Source: Lachnospiraceae bacterium (lineage in GTDB: Bacteria > Bacillota > Clostridia > Lachnospirales > Lachnospiraceae). Taken from it: a stretch of DNA of 17,939 bases. A program made the position numbers and the translations under genes. Below, in pieces: positions 7,266-14,192 of this stretch. Each line of letters begins with the position of its first letter. The stretch's first letter is position 1. Under the pieces are notes generated by a model. That model saw only the letters and a list, made by a program, of their open reading frames with translations. It did not search any database and was not told the origin of the DNA. The stretch is taken from the NCBI GenBank assembly GCA_900769175.1, contig CAAGFP010000223.1:1-17939 (forward strand). The letters are read 5' to 3'.

Positions 7266-7550
7266 TTATTTCTCAACAGGATAAACACTAGCCTGCTTCT
7301 TATCACGGCCCTTACGTTCAAAACGAAGCACACCGTCTGTTAAAGCAAACAAGGTGTCATCTCCACCGATACCAACATTAACACCGGGATGAATCTTTGT
7401 TCCGCGCTGTCTGTATAAAATGTTTCCGGCTTTTACGAATTGTCCGTCAGCTCTCTTGGCACCAAGTCTCTTGGACTCAGAATCTCTACCATTCTTAGTA
7501 GAACCAACACCCTTCTTATGCGCAAATAATTGAAGGTTCATATTCAACAT
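7266..7550 (-). CDS. rpmA: 50S ribosomal protein L27 with cleavable N-terminal extension
   Basis: The 94-residue product has the L27 core HKKGVGSTKNGRDSESKRLG followed by ADGQFV and NILYRQRGTKIHPG. It begins with the nine-residue extension MLNMNLQLF before A10, the Firmicutes form that the protease Prp removes (cleavage after the LQxF motif) before L27 works at the peptidyl-transferase centre. The start is ATG 7550, with AAGGAGG 9 nt upstream; longer frame extensions into prp lack a ribosome binding site. The gene follows prp by 4 bp, and its ribosome binding site lies inside prp. A terminator follows at 7216-7251. Confidence 0.97.
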   Translation of the reverse strand: MLNMNLQLFAHKKGVGSTKNGRDSESKRLGAKRADGQFVKAGNILYRQRGTKIHPGVNVGIGGDDTLFALTDGVLRFERKGRDKKQASVYPVEK

Positions 7551-7554
7551 GGGT

Positions 7555-7878
7555 TTACACCTCCTTGTAATCAATTCTTAAATATGTTTCACCATACTGT
7601 GATAATATACTATTCAATCCAAAACATAATGAATCCAATAATAATACTGCTTTCTCTCCGGGGTGTTCTTTCAAAAGAATCTCCGTAGTGCCATCTTCTA
7701 AAGTAGATGCATCGAATAAATCATCCGTAAACTGCTCCAATGAATTTGCGGTATTAATAATCAGCACCGAAACAGCTGCACAAACAATATCTTTCCCATA
7801 CTCTTCAAATCCGGCATGCCCAAATGCAGTGATTCTTGAATATTCATTATTATGCTTATAAATAGTAATTTGAATCAT
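7555..7878 (-). CDS. prp: Ribosomal-processing cysteine protease Prp
   Basis: The 107-residue protein has the catalytic pair of the Prp family in GHAGFEEYGKDIVCAAVS: H21 and C33. In staphylococci Prp removes the N-terminal extension of L27, and here the gene lies directly between rplU and rpmA, whose product has the matching extension. It starts 11 bp after rplU. The product is acidic, of normal length, with no sign of damage. Confidence 0.95.
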   Translation of the reverse strand: MIQITIYKHNNEYSRITAFGHAGFEEYGKDIVCAAVSVLIINTANSLEQFTDDLFDASTLEDGTTEILLKEHPGEKAVLLLDSLCFGLNSILSQYGETYLRIDYKEV

Positions 7879-7889
7879 AACAATCCTGA

Positions 7890-8195
7890 TTAAGCATTGA
7901 TCTTATCGATCTTAACACGTGTGTATGCTTGTCTGTGACCATTTTTCTTGTGATATCCGGTTTTTCTCTTGTATTTGTATACAATAACCTTCTTATCTTT
8001 TCCCTGTTCAACGCAGGTAGCAGATACAGTTGCAGAAGCAACATCATCACCAACCTTTAATGCGTCACCGCCGATTGCTACAACCTGATCAAAAGTAACC
8101 TGTGCTCCGGCTTCAACATCAAGTTTTTCAACTTTGATTACATCACCTTCACAAACTTTATACTGTTTTCCTCCAGTTGCGATGATAGCGTACAT
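7890..8195 (-). CDS. rplU: 50S ribosomal protein L21
   Basis: The 101-residue protein begins MYAIIATGGKQYKVCEGDVI and carries the C-terminal L21 signature KRKTGYHKKNGHRQAYTRVKI, the part that contacts 23S rRNA. The start is ATG 8195, with AAGGAGG 7 nt upstream; an extension to 8216 would read through that ribosome binding site. It is the first gene of the rplU-prp-rpmA operon, with a leader and promoter upstream. Confidence 0.97.
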   Translation of the reverse strand: MYAIIATGGKQYKVCEGDVIKVEKLDVEAGAQVTFDQVVAIGGDALKVGDDVASATVSATCVEQGKDKKVIVYKYKRKTGYHKKNGHRQAYTRVKIDKINA

Positions 8196-8273
8196 AAGGC
8201 ACCTCCTTATTTCCATTACTCGCTGGTTTCGGTGGTGTAAATTTACACACTTTTACCTATCCATGCGGCATAC
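8196..8273 (-). ncRNA. Putative L21 leader in the 5' UTR of rplU
   Basis: About 78 nt lie between the predicted start site (near 8273) and the rplU ATG. They contain a perfect 14-bp palindrome, GTGTAAATTTACAC on the minus strand, directly followed by CACCGAAACC and GCGAGT, then the ribosome binding site. Firmicutes rplU messages usually carry a structured L21 leader used for autoregulation. Position and length fit that family, but the fold was not computed, so the assignment is tentative. Confidence 0.5.
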
Positions 8274-8279
8274 TTCGTA

Positions 8280-8309
8280 AGTATACCATCTATTATCTTA
8301 TTTCGTCAA
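8280..8309 (-). promoter_or_regulatory. Promoter of the rplU-prp-rpmA operon
   Basis: TTGACG (8304-8309), an 18-bp spacer and TATACT (8280-8285) on the minus strand give a start near 8273. The -10 lies in one arm of an inverted repeat (8267-8287, 9-bp arms around CGT with one mismatch). Confidence 0.7.
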
Positions 8310-8332
8310 GTAAAAATTATATTTTTTCTTTA

Positions 8333-8366
8333 CGCTCGAGTGCGCATCCTTCGCGGAGCGTTTTTT
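8333..8366 (+). terminator. Hairpin with T6 tail on the plus strand, upstream of the rplU promoter
   Basis: CGCTC (8333-8337) pairs with GAGCG (8356-8360), with an inner GCG/CGC pairing, and TTTTTT follows at 8361-8366. It has the form of a plus-strand terminator, yet the nearest plus-strand gene upstream is lexA, more than 4 kb away. It may stop antisense transcription into the octa-SHOCT gene or be a structural element. Confidence 0.45.
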
Positions 8367-8369
8367 ATG

Positions 8370-8399
8370 TAATAGGAAATTCGGAGGAATATCCTATTA
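8370..8399. repeat. Long inverted repeat between the SHOCT gene and rplU
   Basis: Arms TAATAGGA (8370-8377) and TCCTATTA (8392-8399) are perfect. After one A/A mismatch the pairing resumes with ATTC/GAAT around a GGAG loop. No T-tract follows on either strand. It lies between two other hairpins. Confidence 0.6.
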
Positions 8400-8405
8400 A
8401 TATAA

Positions 8406-8429
8406 AAAGGGCCGAAAATTCGACCCTTT
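8406..8429 (-). terminator. Intrinsic terminator of the octa-SHOCT gene
   Basis: On the minus strand AAAGGGTCGAA pairs with TTCGGCCCTTT (11 bp with one G-U pair, two-base minimal loop), followed by TTTATATTA. It is 26 bp after the gene's stop codon. Confidence 0.85.
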
Positions 8430-8455
8430 CATTCGATTATTTAATTTTGAATCAT

Positions 8456-10162
8456 TTACAGCTCGCTCATAAGTTTAAGCTTATAGTTTGTAAACTCATC
8501 AGCAGAAAGCATTCCGGTCTTTTCAAGATCCATAAGCTTCCGAACCTTACCCTGGAATTCTTCCATGGAATCATAAGGCGAGAAAATATCAGAAATGAAT
8601 TCTTCTTTCTTTGCCTGATAATCCGCATCGGAAATCAATCCGATACCGGGTAATGCTATGTAAAGCTGAACTTTGGTAACATAATCTTCCACAGCTCCAA
8701 CCTTACGAAGAAGTTCTACCTTCTTAGAATGGAAATCAAGTTCGGATAACCAGTTGGTATCTTTTAATGCCATAAGTCTTTGAACAACTACCTTGAATTC
8801 ATCAACGGTAGACCAGGGAGCATTCACGAAATCTTCAATTACATTCTGCTGTTTTCTCTTGAACTCAGATTCACTAATTAATCCTGCAGTTACAAGAAGA
8901 GGCCATTTATTCAACTTGGTGGTCAATTCCGGAATGGAATCGCCCATCGAAATATCGATTAAATCTATCAAGGACTGAACCCGGATATTATATTCATCCT
9001 CAGTCAACATTTCGGTTTCTTTCAGAATCGGCCAACGCTGTAATTTCTTAAGTAAGACATCATTGGAATCTGTAGCAACATATTCAACTGCTTTAAGTAC
9101 AGAAACCTTACGAGCCTTGAATTCTTCATCATCAATCATTCCACCCATTTTCAGGTAAGGAATTCTTTCTATGTTTCTCTTGTATTCATCAAGATCATCA
9201 ACATCCGTATCGCAACATTCTTTGAGGATTTCAACTTTTCTGGTTTCGAATTCTTTATCAGAAAGCATTCCGCAATCCTTCAACTCAACAAGTTTCTGGA
9301 CCTTATCATTGAAATCAGTCATACCGCAAAGTTCACTGACAAGTTCTAATTTCTTTGCTTCGAATTCTTTATCAGAAAGCATTCCGCAATTTTTCAATAC
9401 ATAAAGTTTTTCCATTCTTCTCTGGAAATCCTTTGCATTGTCTTCTTTCTTATTCTCAACCGGAGCCGGTGCGGGCGCAGGTGCCGGTGCCGGCGCGGGA
9501 GCCGGTGCTGCTCCTCTGTTCATAACCGCAGAACCTACCGTTGCGGAAGAACCTGCCGAAGATGCAGGTCTGTTTAATAACGAACCACCAACCTTCGGTG
9601 CTTCCGGTGACATGCCTCTCATTCCGGATTCCTGTTTAATAATTACATTGGATGTATTAACAGGAGCAGCTGTTCTGGAAGCCTGAATATCCGGTTTAGA
9701 AGGAACTGCTTCAACCGAAGGAGCTGAAGGAACAGGCGCAGAACCACGACCTGCCATCTCAGGTCTTGCAATCGGCTGACTCTGAGAAGTAGCTTGTCTG
9801 ACAGTCGGCTGAGAACCTGCAGTGGATTCTTTCAACTGTCCCAGTCTTTCAATTACCATTTCAATATCTTTGATAGAAGGGAAAATAGTCTGAGCTTTCT
9901 TTGTACCATAAATACTGGTAATTCTCGTATTCATAATCAAAGCCTGGTTGCCCTGATATTCTCCTTTAAATACTTCACGTACATCATTAATAGGATACTC
10001 AAAATTATCTATATATCCGTTACGGCCTTCTTCATTACAAATGAAAGCCTTGCCGGAAATTTTGGTATCTTCAATTTTTAAAAAAAGCTTATCTCCGCCT
10101 TTCAACAGCTTATTTTTAATGCTGCCGCTGTAATTACAAGTAAAAACCTGAGCACCTGCCAT
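8456..10162 (-). CDS. Protein with eight tandem SHOCT-like repeats
   Basis: This 568-residue protein has no signal peptide or membrane segment. Residues 1-110 form a beta-rich domain that may be PH-like (weak judgement). Residues 111-240 are a Pro/Ala/Ser/Gln-rich, probably disordered linker ending in eight Ala-Pro pairs (219-234). Residues 243-568 are eight copies of a roughly 37-43-residue unit with the pattern LKxxGMLSDxEFExKKxxLL, as seen in SHOCT domains (one or two are usual at protein C-termini). Copies start near 243, 282, 323, 364, 407, 449, 491 and 531. Copies 1 and 2 are nearly identical in the core; later ones are diverged. The ATG has GGGAGG 8 nt upstream. The gene has its own promoter and terminator, so it is a single-gene unit. 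Function is unknown; SHOCT domains are thought to mediate oligomerisation or membrane/protein contacts, so a scaffold is a reasonable guess only. Confidence 0.85.
   Translation of the reverse strand: MAGAQVFTCNYSGSIKNKLLKGGDKLFLKIEDTKISGKAFICNEEGRNGYIDNFEYPINDVREVFKGEYQGNQALIMNTRITSIYGTKKAQTIFPSIKDIEMVIERLGQLKESTAGSQPTVRQATSQSQPIARPEMAGRGSAPVPSAPSVEAVPSKPDIQASRTAAPVNTSNVIIKQESGMRGMSPEAPKVGGSLLNRPASSAGSSATVGSAVMNRGAAPAPAPAPAPAPAPAPVENKKEDNAKDFQRRMEKLYVLKNCGMLSDKEFEAKKLELVSELCGMTDFNDKVQKLVELKDCGMLSDKEFETRKVEILKECCDTDVDDLDEYKRNIERIPYLKMGGMIDDEEFKARKVSVLKAVEYVATDSNDVLLKKLQRWPILKETEMLTEDEYNIRVQSLIDLIDISMGDSIPELTTKLNKWPLLVTAGLISESEFKRKQQNVIEDFVNAPWSTVDEFKVVVQRLMALKDTNWLSELDFHSKKVELLRKVGAVEDYVTKVQLYIALPGIGLISDADYQAKKEEFISDIFSPYDSMEEFQGKVRKLMDLEKTGMLSADEFTNYKLKLMSEL
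8459..9436 (-). repeat. Coding tandem repeat array: eight SHOCT-like units
   Basis: The region encoding residues 243-568 consists of eight units of about 111-129 bp. The consensus is a helix with hydrophobic LxxL spacing, a Gly-Met-Leu/Ile-Ser/Asp turn, then a charged helix beginning (D/E)EF. Units 4 to 7 are degenerate (for example TEMLTEDEY, AGLISESEF, TNWLSELDF, IGLISDADY) but keep the register. Confidence 0.85.
9461..9508 (-). repeat. (Ala-Pro)8 coding microsatellite-like run
   Basis: Sixteen codons alternate Ala and Pro, using mixed third bases, in a GC-rich 48-bp patch within an AT-rich genome. Ala-Pro runs make stiff extended spacers; here the run joins the linker to the repeat array. 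Confidence 0.9.
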
Positions 10163-10274
10163 TACAAAAACCTCCCTTTCGTTCCCAATTTACACTCAAA
10201 ACGACAAAAAATCACAAAAAACAACTTTTTGTTTTCTGTAAATACAAAATGTTATTCTGAGATTCATTGATAAT

Positions 10275-10303
10275 ATAATAACAATAAGCAGACTTTTTTT
10301 CAA
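10275..10303 (-). promoter_or_regulatory. Promoter of the octa-SHOCT gene
   Basis: TTGAAA (10298-10303), a 17-bp spacer and TATTAT (10275-10280) on the minus strand. The start is expected near 10268, giving a leader of about 105 nt that includes an AT-rich inverted repeat (AAAACAA/TTGTTTT). Confidence 0.75.
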
Positions 10304-10312
10304 GTCTTTTTT
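10290..10312 (+). terminator. Hairpin with T-tail on the plus strand, overlapping the SHOCT promoter
   Basis: AGACTT (10290-10295) and AAGTCT (10302-10307) flank a six-base loop, with a T-run at 10307-10312 on the plus strand. On the minus strand the same stem lies just after the RNase E/G stop (10320), but its downstream flank is only moderately T-rich (GCTTATTGTTATT), so it is a weak terminator in that sense. Confidence 0.5.
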
Positions 10313-10319
10313 ATTCATA

Positions 10320-11366
10320 TTAACCAAAAAATTGTTCGTTTAATGTTTTATTCATCTTTTTTCTTGTAATCTCCATTAAATGCAGTTTCGTAATGTCGAT
10401 TACAAAACCCGGATTCGTATCTTCATTTAAACAATTTTGGGTAAATTCCATTAATTTTATCCGGTCAAGGGCACTTTTCATGTTAATGAAATCAACAATA
10501 ATAATACCCGAAAGATTTCTTAACGTAATCTGCCTTGCAACCTCTTTAGCAGCCTCTAAATTCTGTTCCAGAATCGCGGACTCTTCTTCTTTTCTTTTAT
10601 CATATTTCCCGGAATTTACGTCAATTACCGTCATCGCCTCAGTCGGCTCGATATATAAATACCCGCCGCTTTTTAACCACACTTTTTTTTCAAGTGCTTC
10701 AGAAATTTTACTCTCAAGCGAATATAGAACAGACAAAGAAACCAGATTATCCTGATATAATTCTATATCACCTTTATATGCCGGAATATTTTCACGGATA
10801 AAATCCGAAATATCTTCAAAGTTATCTTTTAAATCCGTGACGACTCTTTCCGGAATCATGGATTCCGTTTTAAAAAACTCGTCCAGAAAATTCCATGTTT
10901 TGTCTTTAAGGACCGAGAAATCTGCCAAATGCGCAGCTTTTTCCAGCAAAGCATCGGTATCTTCGCAAAGACCTGACAGTTTGGTCGTCGCAGTTGAAAG
11001 TTTCCCTTTTGAGGGAAGACTTTTAATCCGGACAAGATAGTTATCACCGCATTTTGGTGGTCTGTTTTTCGCGGTCAGATTAAATTTGTCAGACAATTCG
11101 CTTATTTTAATAAAACATTTCTGTTTTCCTTTAATCATGCCGAAGGCTGCTCCCATATTTTCTTTCAATTCGGTAATTTTCATGATGCAGATATTGCCTT
11201 CTGCCATATCTTTACCGGATGATGCACGTACTTTTCTGAGAACTCCTTTTATGAGAAGACATGAAAGAATGGAATCAGACTGTTTTCGTTTCGTTATTAC
11301 TAAAACTCTGTCTGCTTTTTTGCATTCATTAAGGCCATCCTGTCCTTTTATCGCCGGTTTGATCAT
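10320..11366 (-). CDS. Short RNase E/G family endoribonuclease
   Basis: The 348-residue protein carries the RNase E/G catalytic core. The magnesium-binding residues are D249 and N251 in MTVIDVNSGK and D292 in IIIVDFINM, with the typical block ILEQNLEAAKEVARQITLRN between them. The N-terminal third has a divergent S1-like region (about 55-120). The protein stops at ITRKKMNKTLNEQFFG, before the CPxCxG zinc-link that joins subunits in RNase E and G of proteobacteria; many clostridial relatives end at the same place. The first 18 residues precede the usual VLVITKR start, and no better start codon was seen. The ATG overlaps the stop of the TIGR03936 gene by 4 bases, so the two are coupled. It is expected to cut single-stranded RNA in rRNA maturation or mRNA decay. 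Confidence 0.88.
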   Translation of the reverse strand: MIKPAIKGQDGLNECKKADRVLVITKRKQSDSILSCLLIKGVLRKVRASSGKDMAEGNICIMKITELKENMGAAFGMIKGKQKCFIKISELSDKFNLTAKNRPPKCGDNYLVRIKSLPSKGKLSTATTKLSGLCEDTDALLEKAAHLADFSVLKDKTWNFLDEFFKTESMIPERVVTDLKDNFEDISDFIRENIPAYKGDIELYQDNLVSLSVLYSLESKISEALEKKVWLKSGGYLYIEPTEAMTVIDVNSGKYDKRKEEESAILEQNLEAAKEVARQITLRNLSGIIIVDFINMKSALDRIKLMEFTQNCLNEDTNPGFVIDITKLHLMEITRKKMNKTLNEQFFG

Positions 11367-12049
11367 AATCGCATCCCCATATCCATTAGCGGAATCATTT
11401 TATCCGATTCTTTGGTATAGCATTCCGTACGTGTAATTTGAAATTTTATTCGATTTTCGCCTTTATGGTGAAAAGAAAGCAAAACATCTAAAATTGCAGA
11501 AGGTTTCACATTATCGGAACTGGATGCATTTACAATCATCTCAATTCCGCCGTTTGAAGTAGGTTTTAACATGTAAATAAGCGGACGGATGTCTCTTTGG
11601 ATGATGCCTTTCTTAGTTTCTTTATCAATGAAAACCTCGTTTTGTTGAAGAAGCATTTCTATTTCATCGATAAAATCATATTCCTGCCCACCAATCCAAT
11701 CAATCCGGTAACCTGCAGCATATACGGAAGCCATTGCATTTTTCACATCATCCGGCAATATCCTGATATCTAAAATCTGCATTCCTTCTGCCATGGTTGC
11801 ATTTAATCGTTCCAGCCAGATCTCCGTTGATTCCAGCTCCTTTGCCTCGACATCAAAATATTCTCCTTCGCTTTCAAGCCCTACCCCCAAAGGGGCCGCG
11901 AAAGACATAATCTGATGCGGACTGTAACCGGTGGAATAACAAATCGGAAAACCGCTTCTTCGGATGGCTTTTTGGAAATATCTCATGATATCAAGGTGCC
12001 CGATAAACTTCATAACACCTTTTTTACTAAATTTAATCCTTACTTTCAT
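11363..12049 (-). CDS. TIGR03936/DUF2344 radical-SAM-linked protein
   Basis: The 228-residue protein matches the DUF2344 family, with N-terminus MKVRIKFSKKGVMKFIGHLD and the conserved GFPICYSTGYSPHQIMSFAAPL block (residues about 33-54). This family is found beside or fused to TIGR03960 radical-SAM proteins, and its biochemical role is unknown. Here the partner gene lies upstream but is separated by 257 bp and a promoter. Only a weak ribosome binding site precedes the ATG. The stop overlaps the start of the RNase E/G gene by 4 bases. Together with its neighbours the context suggests a job in RNA or ribosome modification; that is inference from gene order. Confidence 0.92.
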   Translation of the reverse strand: MKVRIKFSKKGVMKFIGHLDIMRYFQKAIRRSGFPICYSTGYSPHQIMSFAAPLGVGLESEGEYFDVEAKELESTEIWLERLNATMAEGMQILDIRILPDDVKNAMASVYAAGYRIDWIGGQEYDFIDEIEMLLQQNEVFIDKETKKGIIQRDIRPLIYMLKPTSNGGIEMIVNASSSDNVKPSAILDVLLSFHHKGENRIKFQITRTECYTKESDKMIPLMDMGMRL

Positions 12050-12113
12050 ATGGTTTTATGATTCTTTTTATAAACGAATTGAATGATAATGATTCAAATC
12101 AATTGTATGCTTC

Positions 12114-12143
12114 ATTATAAAATGAGTTCTATAACTATTTCTA
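12114..12143 (-). promoter_or_regulatory. Candidate promoter for the TIGR03936 and RNase E/G genes
   Basis: A perfect TATAAT (12114-12119 on the minus strand) is preceded at 18 bp by TAGAAA (12138-12143), a four-of-six match to the -35 consensus. The start would be near 12107, leaving a leader of about 58 nt with a near-palindrome at 12080-12096. Confidence 0.5.
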
Positions 12144-12200
12144 AATTGAATTTATGGATATTATGCAGATTTCAATTACAATTATAATAAAATAAATCAT
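12141..12200 (-). CDS. Possible 19-residue hydrophobic small ORF
   Basis: A perfect AGGAGG lies 3 nt before an ATG at 12200 that opens a 19-codon frame ending at a TAG. The product (MIYFIIIVIEICIISINSI) is almost entirely hydrophobic and could be a single short membrane helix. The spacing to the ribosome binding site is short, and AT-rich DNA readily encodes Ile-rich peptides, so this may be chance. It sits in the 257-bp spacer between the two radical-SAM-related genes, with its stop overlapping the -35 of the next promoter. Confidence 0.3.
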   Translation of the reverse strand: MIYFIIIVIEICIISINSI

Positions 12201-12306
12201 TTTCCTCCTGTACAGTATTGACTTTATATCCGATAATCATTTAATATCAGATACACTTTTTTGTTCCTTATTGGTTTTCGGATACTCTGTTCATGTCCGG
12301 ATACTA

Positions 12307-14169
12307 TTATTTGCCGGGAAAACAATATTTCCCGTCCCCGTAAACGGAAGCGCCGCAGCCCTGGCATTTCATAATACAATTCATGGTAGTTTCTTCTTTT
12401 AATGCTTTCTTCCATTCACGTTTTAAATATTCTTTTGTAACGCCGATATCAATCACATCCCACGGAAATACTTCATCCAAATCTCTGATTCTTGTAGTAT
12501 AAAATTCAATATCCAGACCATTTTCTTCAAATGCTTCCAGCCAGCGGTCATAATGAAAAAATTCATTCCATGCATCAAACATACATCCTTTTTTATATGC
12601 AGACAGAATTACCTTTGAAACTCTTCTGTCCCCTCTGGCAAAGACACCTTCCAAAACCGATACATCAGTATCATGCCAGTTATAATGAATACTTTTTTGA
12701 TTCAGTTGGGAACAAATTGCAGTCCTGGTCAGATACGCTTTATCCCGGAAATCTTCAAGCCTGTCCATGGGAGCCCATTGGAAAGGTGTAAAAGGCTTCG
12801 GAATGAAAAAAGAAGTACTTGCGGTAATTTGAACCTTTCCGTTTCGTTTTTCTTTCGGAACCGTTTCGTAATACAATTTTGCAATTTCATTACATAAAAT
12901 TGCAATTCCTTCAATATCTTCTTTCGTTTCTGTCGGAAGTCCCAGCATGAAGTACAGTTTAACTTTATTCCAGCCGCCTTCAAACGCCAGTTTTGCGCCG
13001 TTTAAGATGACTTCCTCGGTCAAGCCCTTGTTGATTACATTTCGAAGTCTTTGCGTACCGGCTTCCGGTGCAAACGTCAGACTGCTCTTTTTTACATCCT
13101 GAACTTTGTTCATAATATCCAGCGAAAACGAATCAATTCGAAGAGACGGCAGAGAAATATTTACTTTTCTCTTTTCGCACTCATCAATTAAGAAATATAA
13201 AAGTTCTGACAATTCGGAATAATCACTTGAACTTAATGAGCTCAAGCAAATATCCTCATGTCCGGTGGAATCAAGCATTTCCAATGCAATCTCTTTTAAT
13301 TTCTCAACATTTTTCTCACGAATCGGACGATAAAGCTGTCCCGCCTGACAGAATCTGCAGCCTCTTGTGCACCCTCTCATAATTTCTAACGTCACACGAT
13401 CCTGTGTCGACTTAATGAAAGGCACGACCGGCTTTCTTGGAAAAGGCGCTTCATCCATATTCGTACATACTTCTTTTTTTATTTTCTTAGGAAGTTCCGG
13501 ATAAATCGGTGTGATTTCTTTAACCGTTTCATCTTCGAAATAGGTTACCTCATACAATGAAGGCGCATAAATTCCGGGAATGCAGGCAGCATGCCGGATA
13601 AAATCCCGTCTCGAAACATGATTCTTGCGATCTGTTTTATATAAATCAAGAAGTTTCCGATAACTCGTCTCGCCTTCTCCTATGTAAAACAAATCAAAAA
13701 ATTCAGCAATCGGTTCCGGATTATATGAACAGGGACCTCCACCGATTACTATGGGATCCTCCCATGTTCTTTCGCTTGCAGACAGTGGAATGCCGGATAA
13801 ATCCAAAACCTGTAAAATATTTGTATAACACATTTCATATTGTAACGTAATTCCCAGAAAATCCATATTTTTCACAGGTTCCTGACTTTCAAGCACAAAC
13901 AGCGGAATCTTTTTTTCCCGCATTAGAGCATCCAAATCAGACCAGGGGGAATAAACCCGCTCGCACCATACATCCTCATAGGAATTAAACATATTATATA
14001 AAATCTGAATTCCCAGATGTGACATACCGATTTCGTAAACATCGGGAAAACACATTGCAAACCGAATCTCAATTTCATTTTTATTCTTTTTTATACTGTT
14101 AATCTCATTTCCGATATATCGTGCAGGCTTTTCGATTTTCAATAAAATCTCATCACTTAATGCGAGCAT
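12307..14169 (-). CDS. TIGR03960 family radical-SAM protein
   Basis: The 620-residue protein has an N-terminal region resembling a B12-binding fold (about residues 30-190, with YEIGMSHLGIQILYN and the loop IVIGGGPCSYNPEPIAEFFD). A radical-SAM core follows, with the cluster motif CTRGCRFCQ at C267, C271 and C274. The C-terminus is Cys-rich (CIMKCQGCGASVYGDGKYC), probably a small metal-binding tail. TIGR03960 proteins pair with TIGR03936 and lie near ribosomal genes; their substrate is not known. Numbering uses ATG 14169, with GGAGG 12 nt upstream. The frame can open at TTG 14196, but that would translate the ribosome binding site. It follows the unknown membrane protein by 23 bp. Confidence 0.93.
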   Translation of the reverse strand: MLALSDEILLKIEKPARYIGNEINSIKKNKNEIEIRFAMCFPDVYEIGMSHLGIQILYNMFNSYEDVWCERVYSPWSDLDALMREKKIPLFVLESQEPVKNMDFLGITLQYEMCYTNILQVLDLSGIPLSASERTWEDPIVIGGGPCSYNPEPIAEFFDLFYIGEGETSYRKLLDLYKTDRKNHVSRRDFIRHAACIPGIYAPSLYEVTYFEDETVKEITPIYPELPKKIKKEVCTNMDEAPFPRKPVVPFIKSTQDRVTLEIMRGCTRGCRFCQAGQLYRPIREKNVEKLKEIALEMLDSTGHEDICLSSLSSSDYSELSELLYFLIDECEKRKVNISLPSLRIDSFSLDIMNKVQDVKKSSLTFAPEAGTQRLRNVINKGLTEEVILNGAKLAFEGGWNKVKLYFMLGLPTETKEDIEGIAILCNEIAKLYYETVPKEKRNGKVQITASTSFFIPKPFTPFQWAPMDRLEDFRDKAYLTRTAICSQLNQKSIHYNWHDTDVSVLEGVFARGDRRVSKVILSAYKKGCMFDAWNEFFHYDRWLEAFEENGLDIEFYTTRIRDLDEVFPWDVIDIGVTKEYLKREWKKALKEETTMNCIMKCQGCGASVYGDGKYCFPGK

Positions 14170-14192
14170 ATTATTTCTTATCCTCCGTTTTT

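Noticed and set aside
9438..9686. Plus-strand frame encoding a Gly-Ala run opposite the SHOCT gene linker
   Set aside because: It is the reverse-strand reading of the (Ala-Pro)8 codons; it has no ribosome binding site and the minus-strand frame is clearly the real gene.
12224..12415. 63-codon frame overlapping the end of the TIGR03960 gene, considered as a possible frameshifted tail
   Set aside because: The TIGR03960 frame itself ends with the expected Cys-rich tail, so no frameshift is needed, and this frame resembles nothing known.
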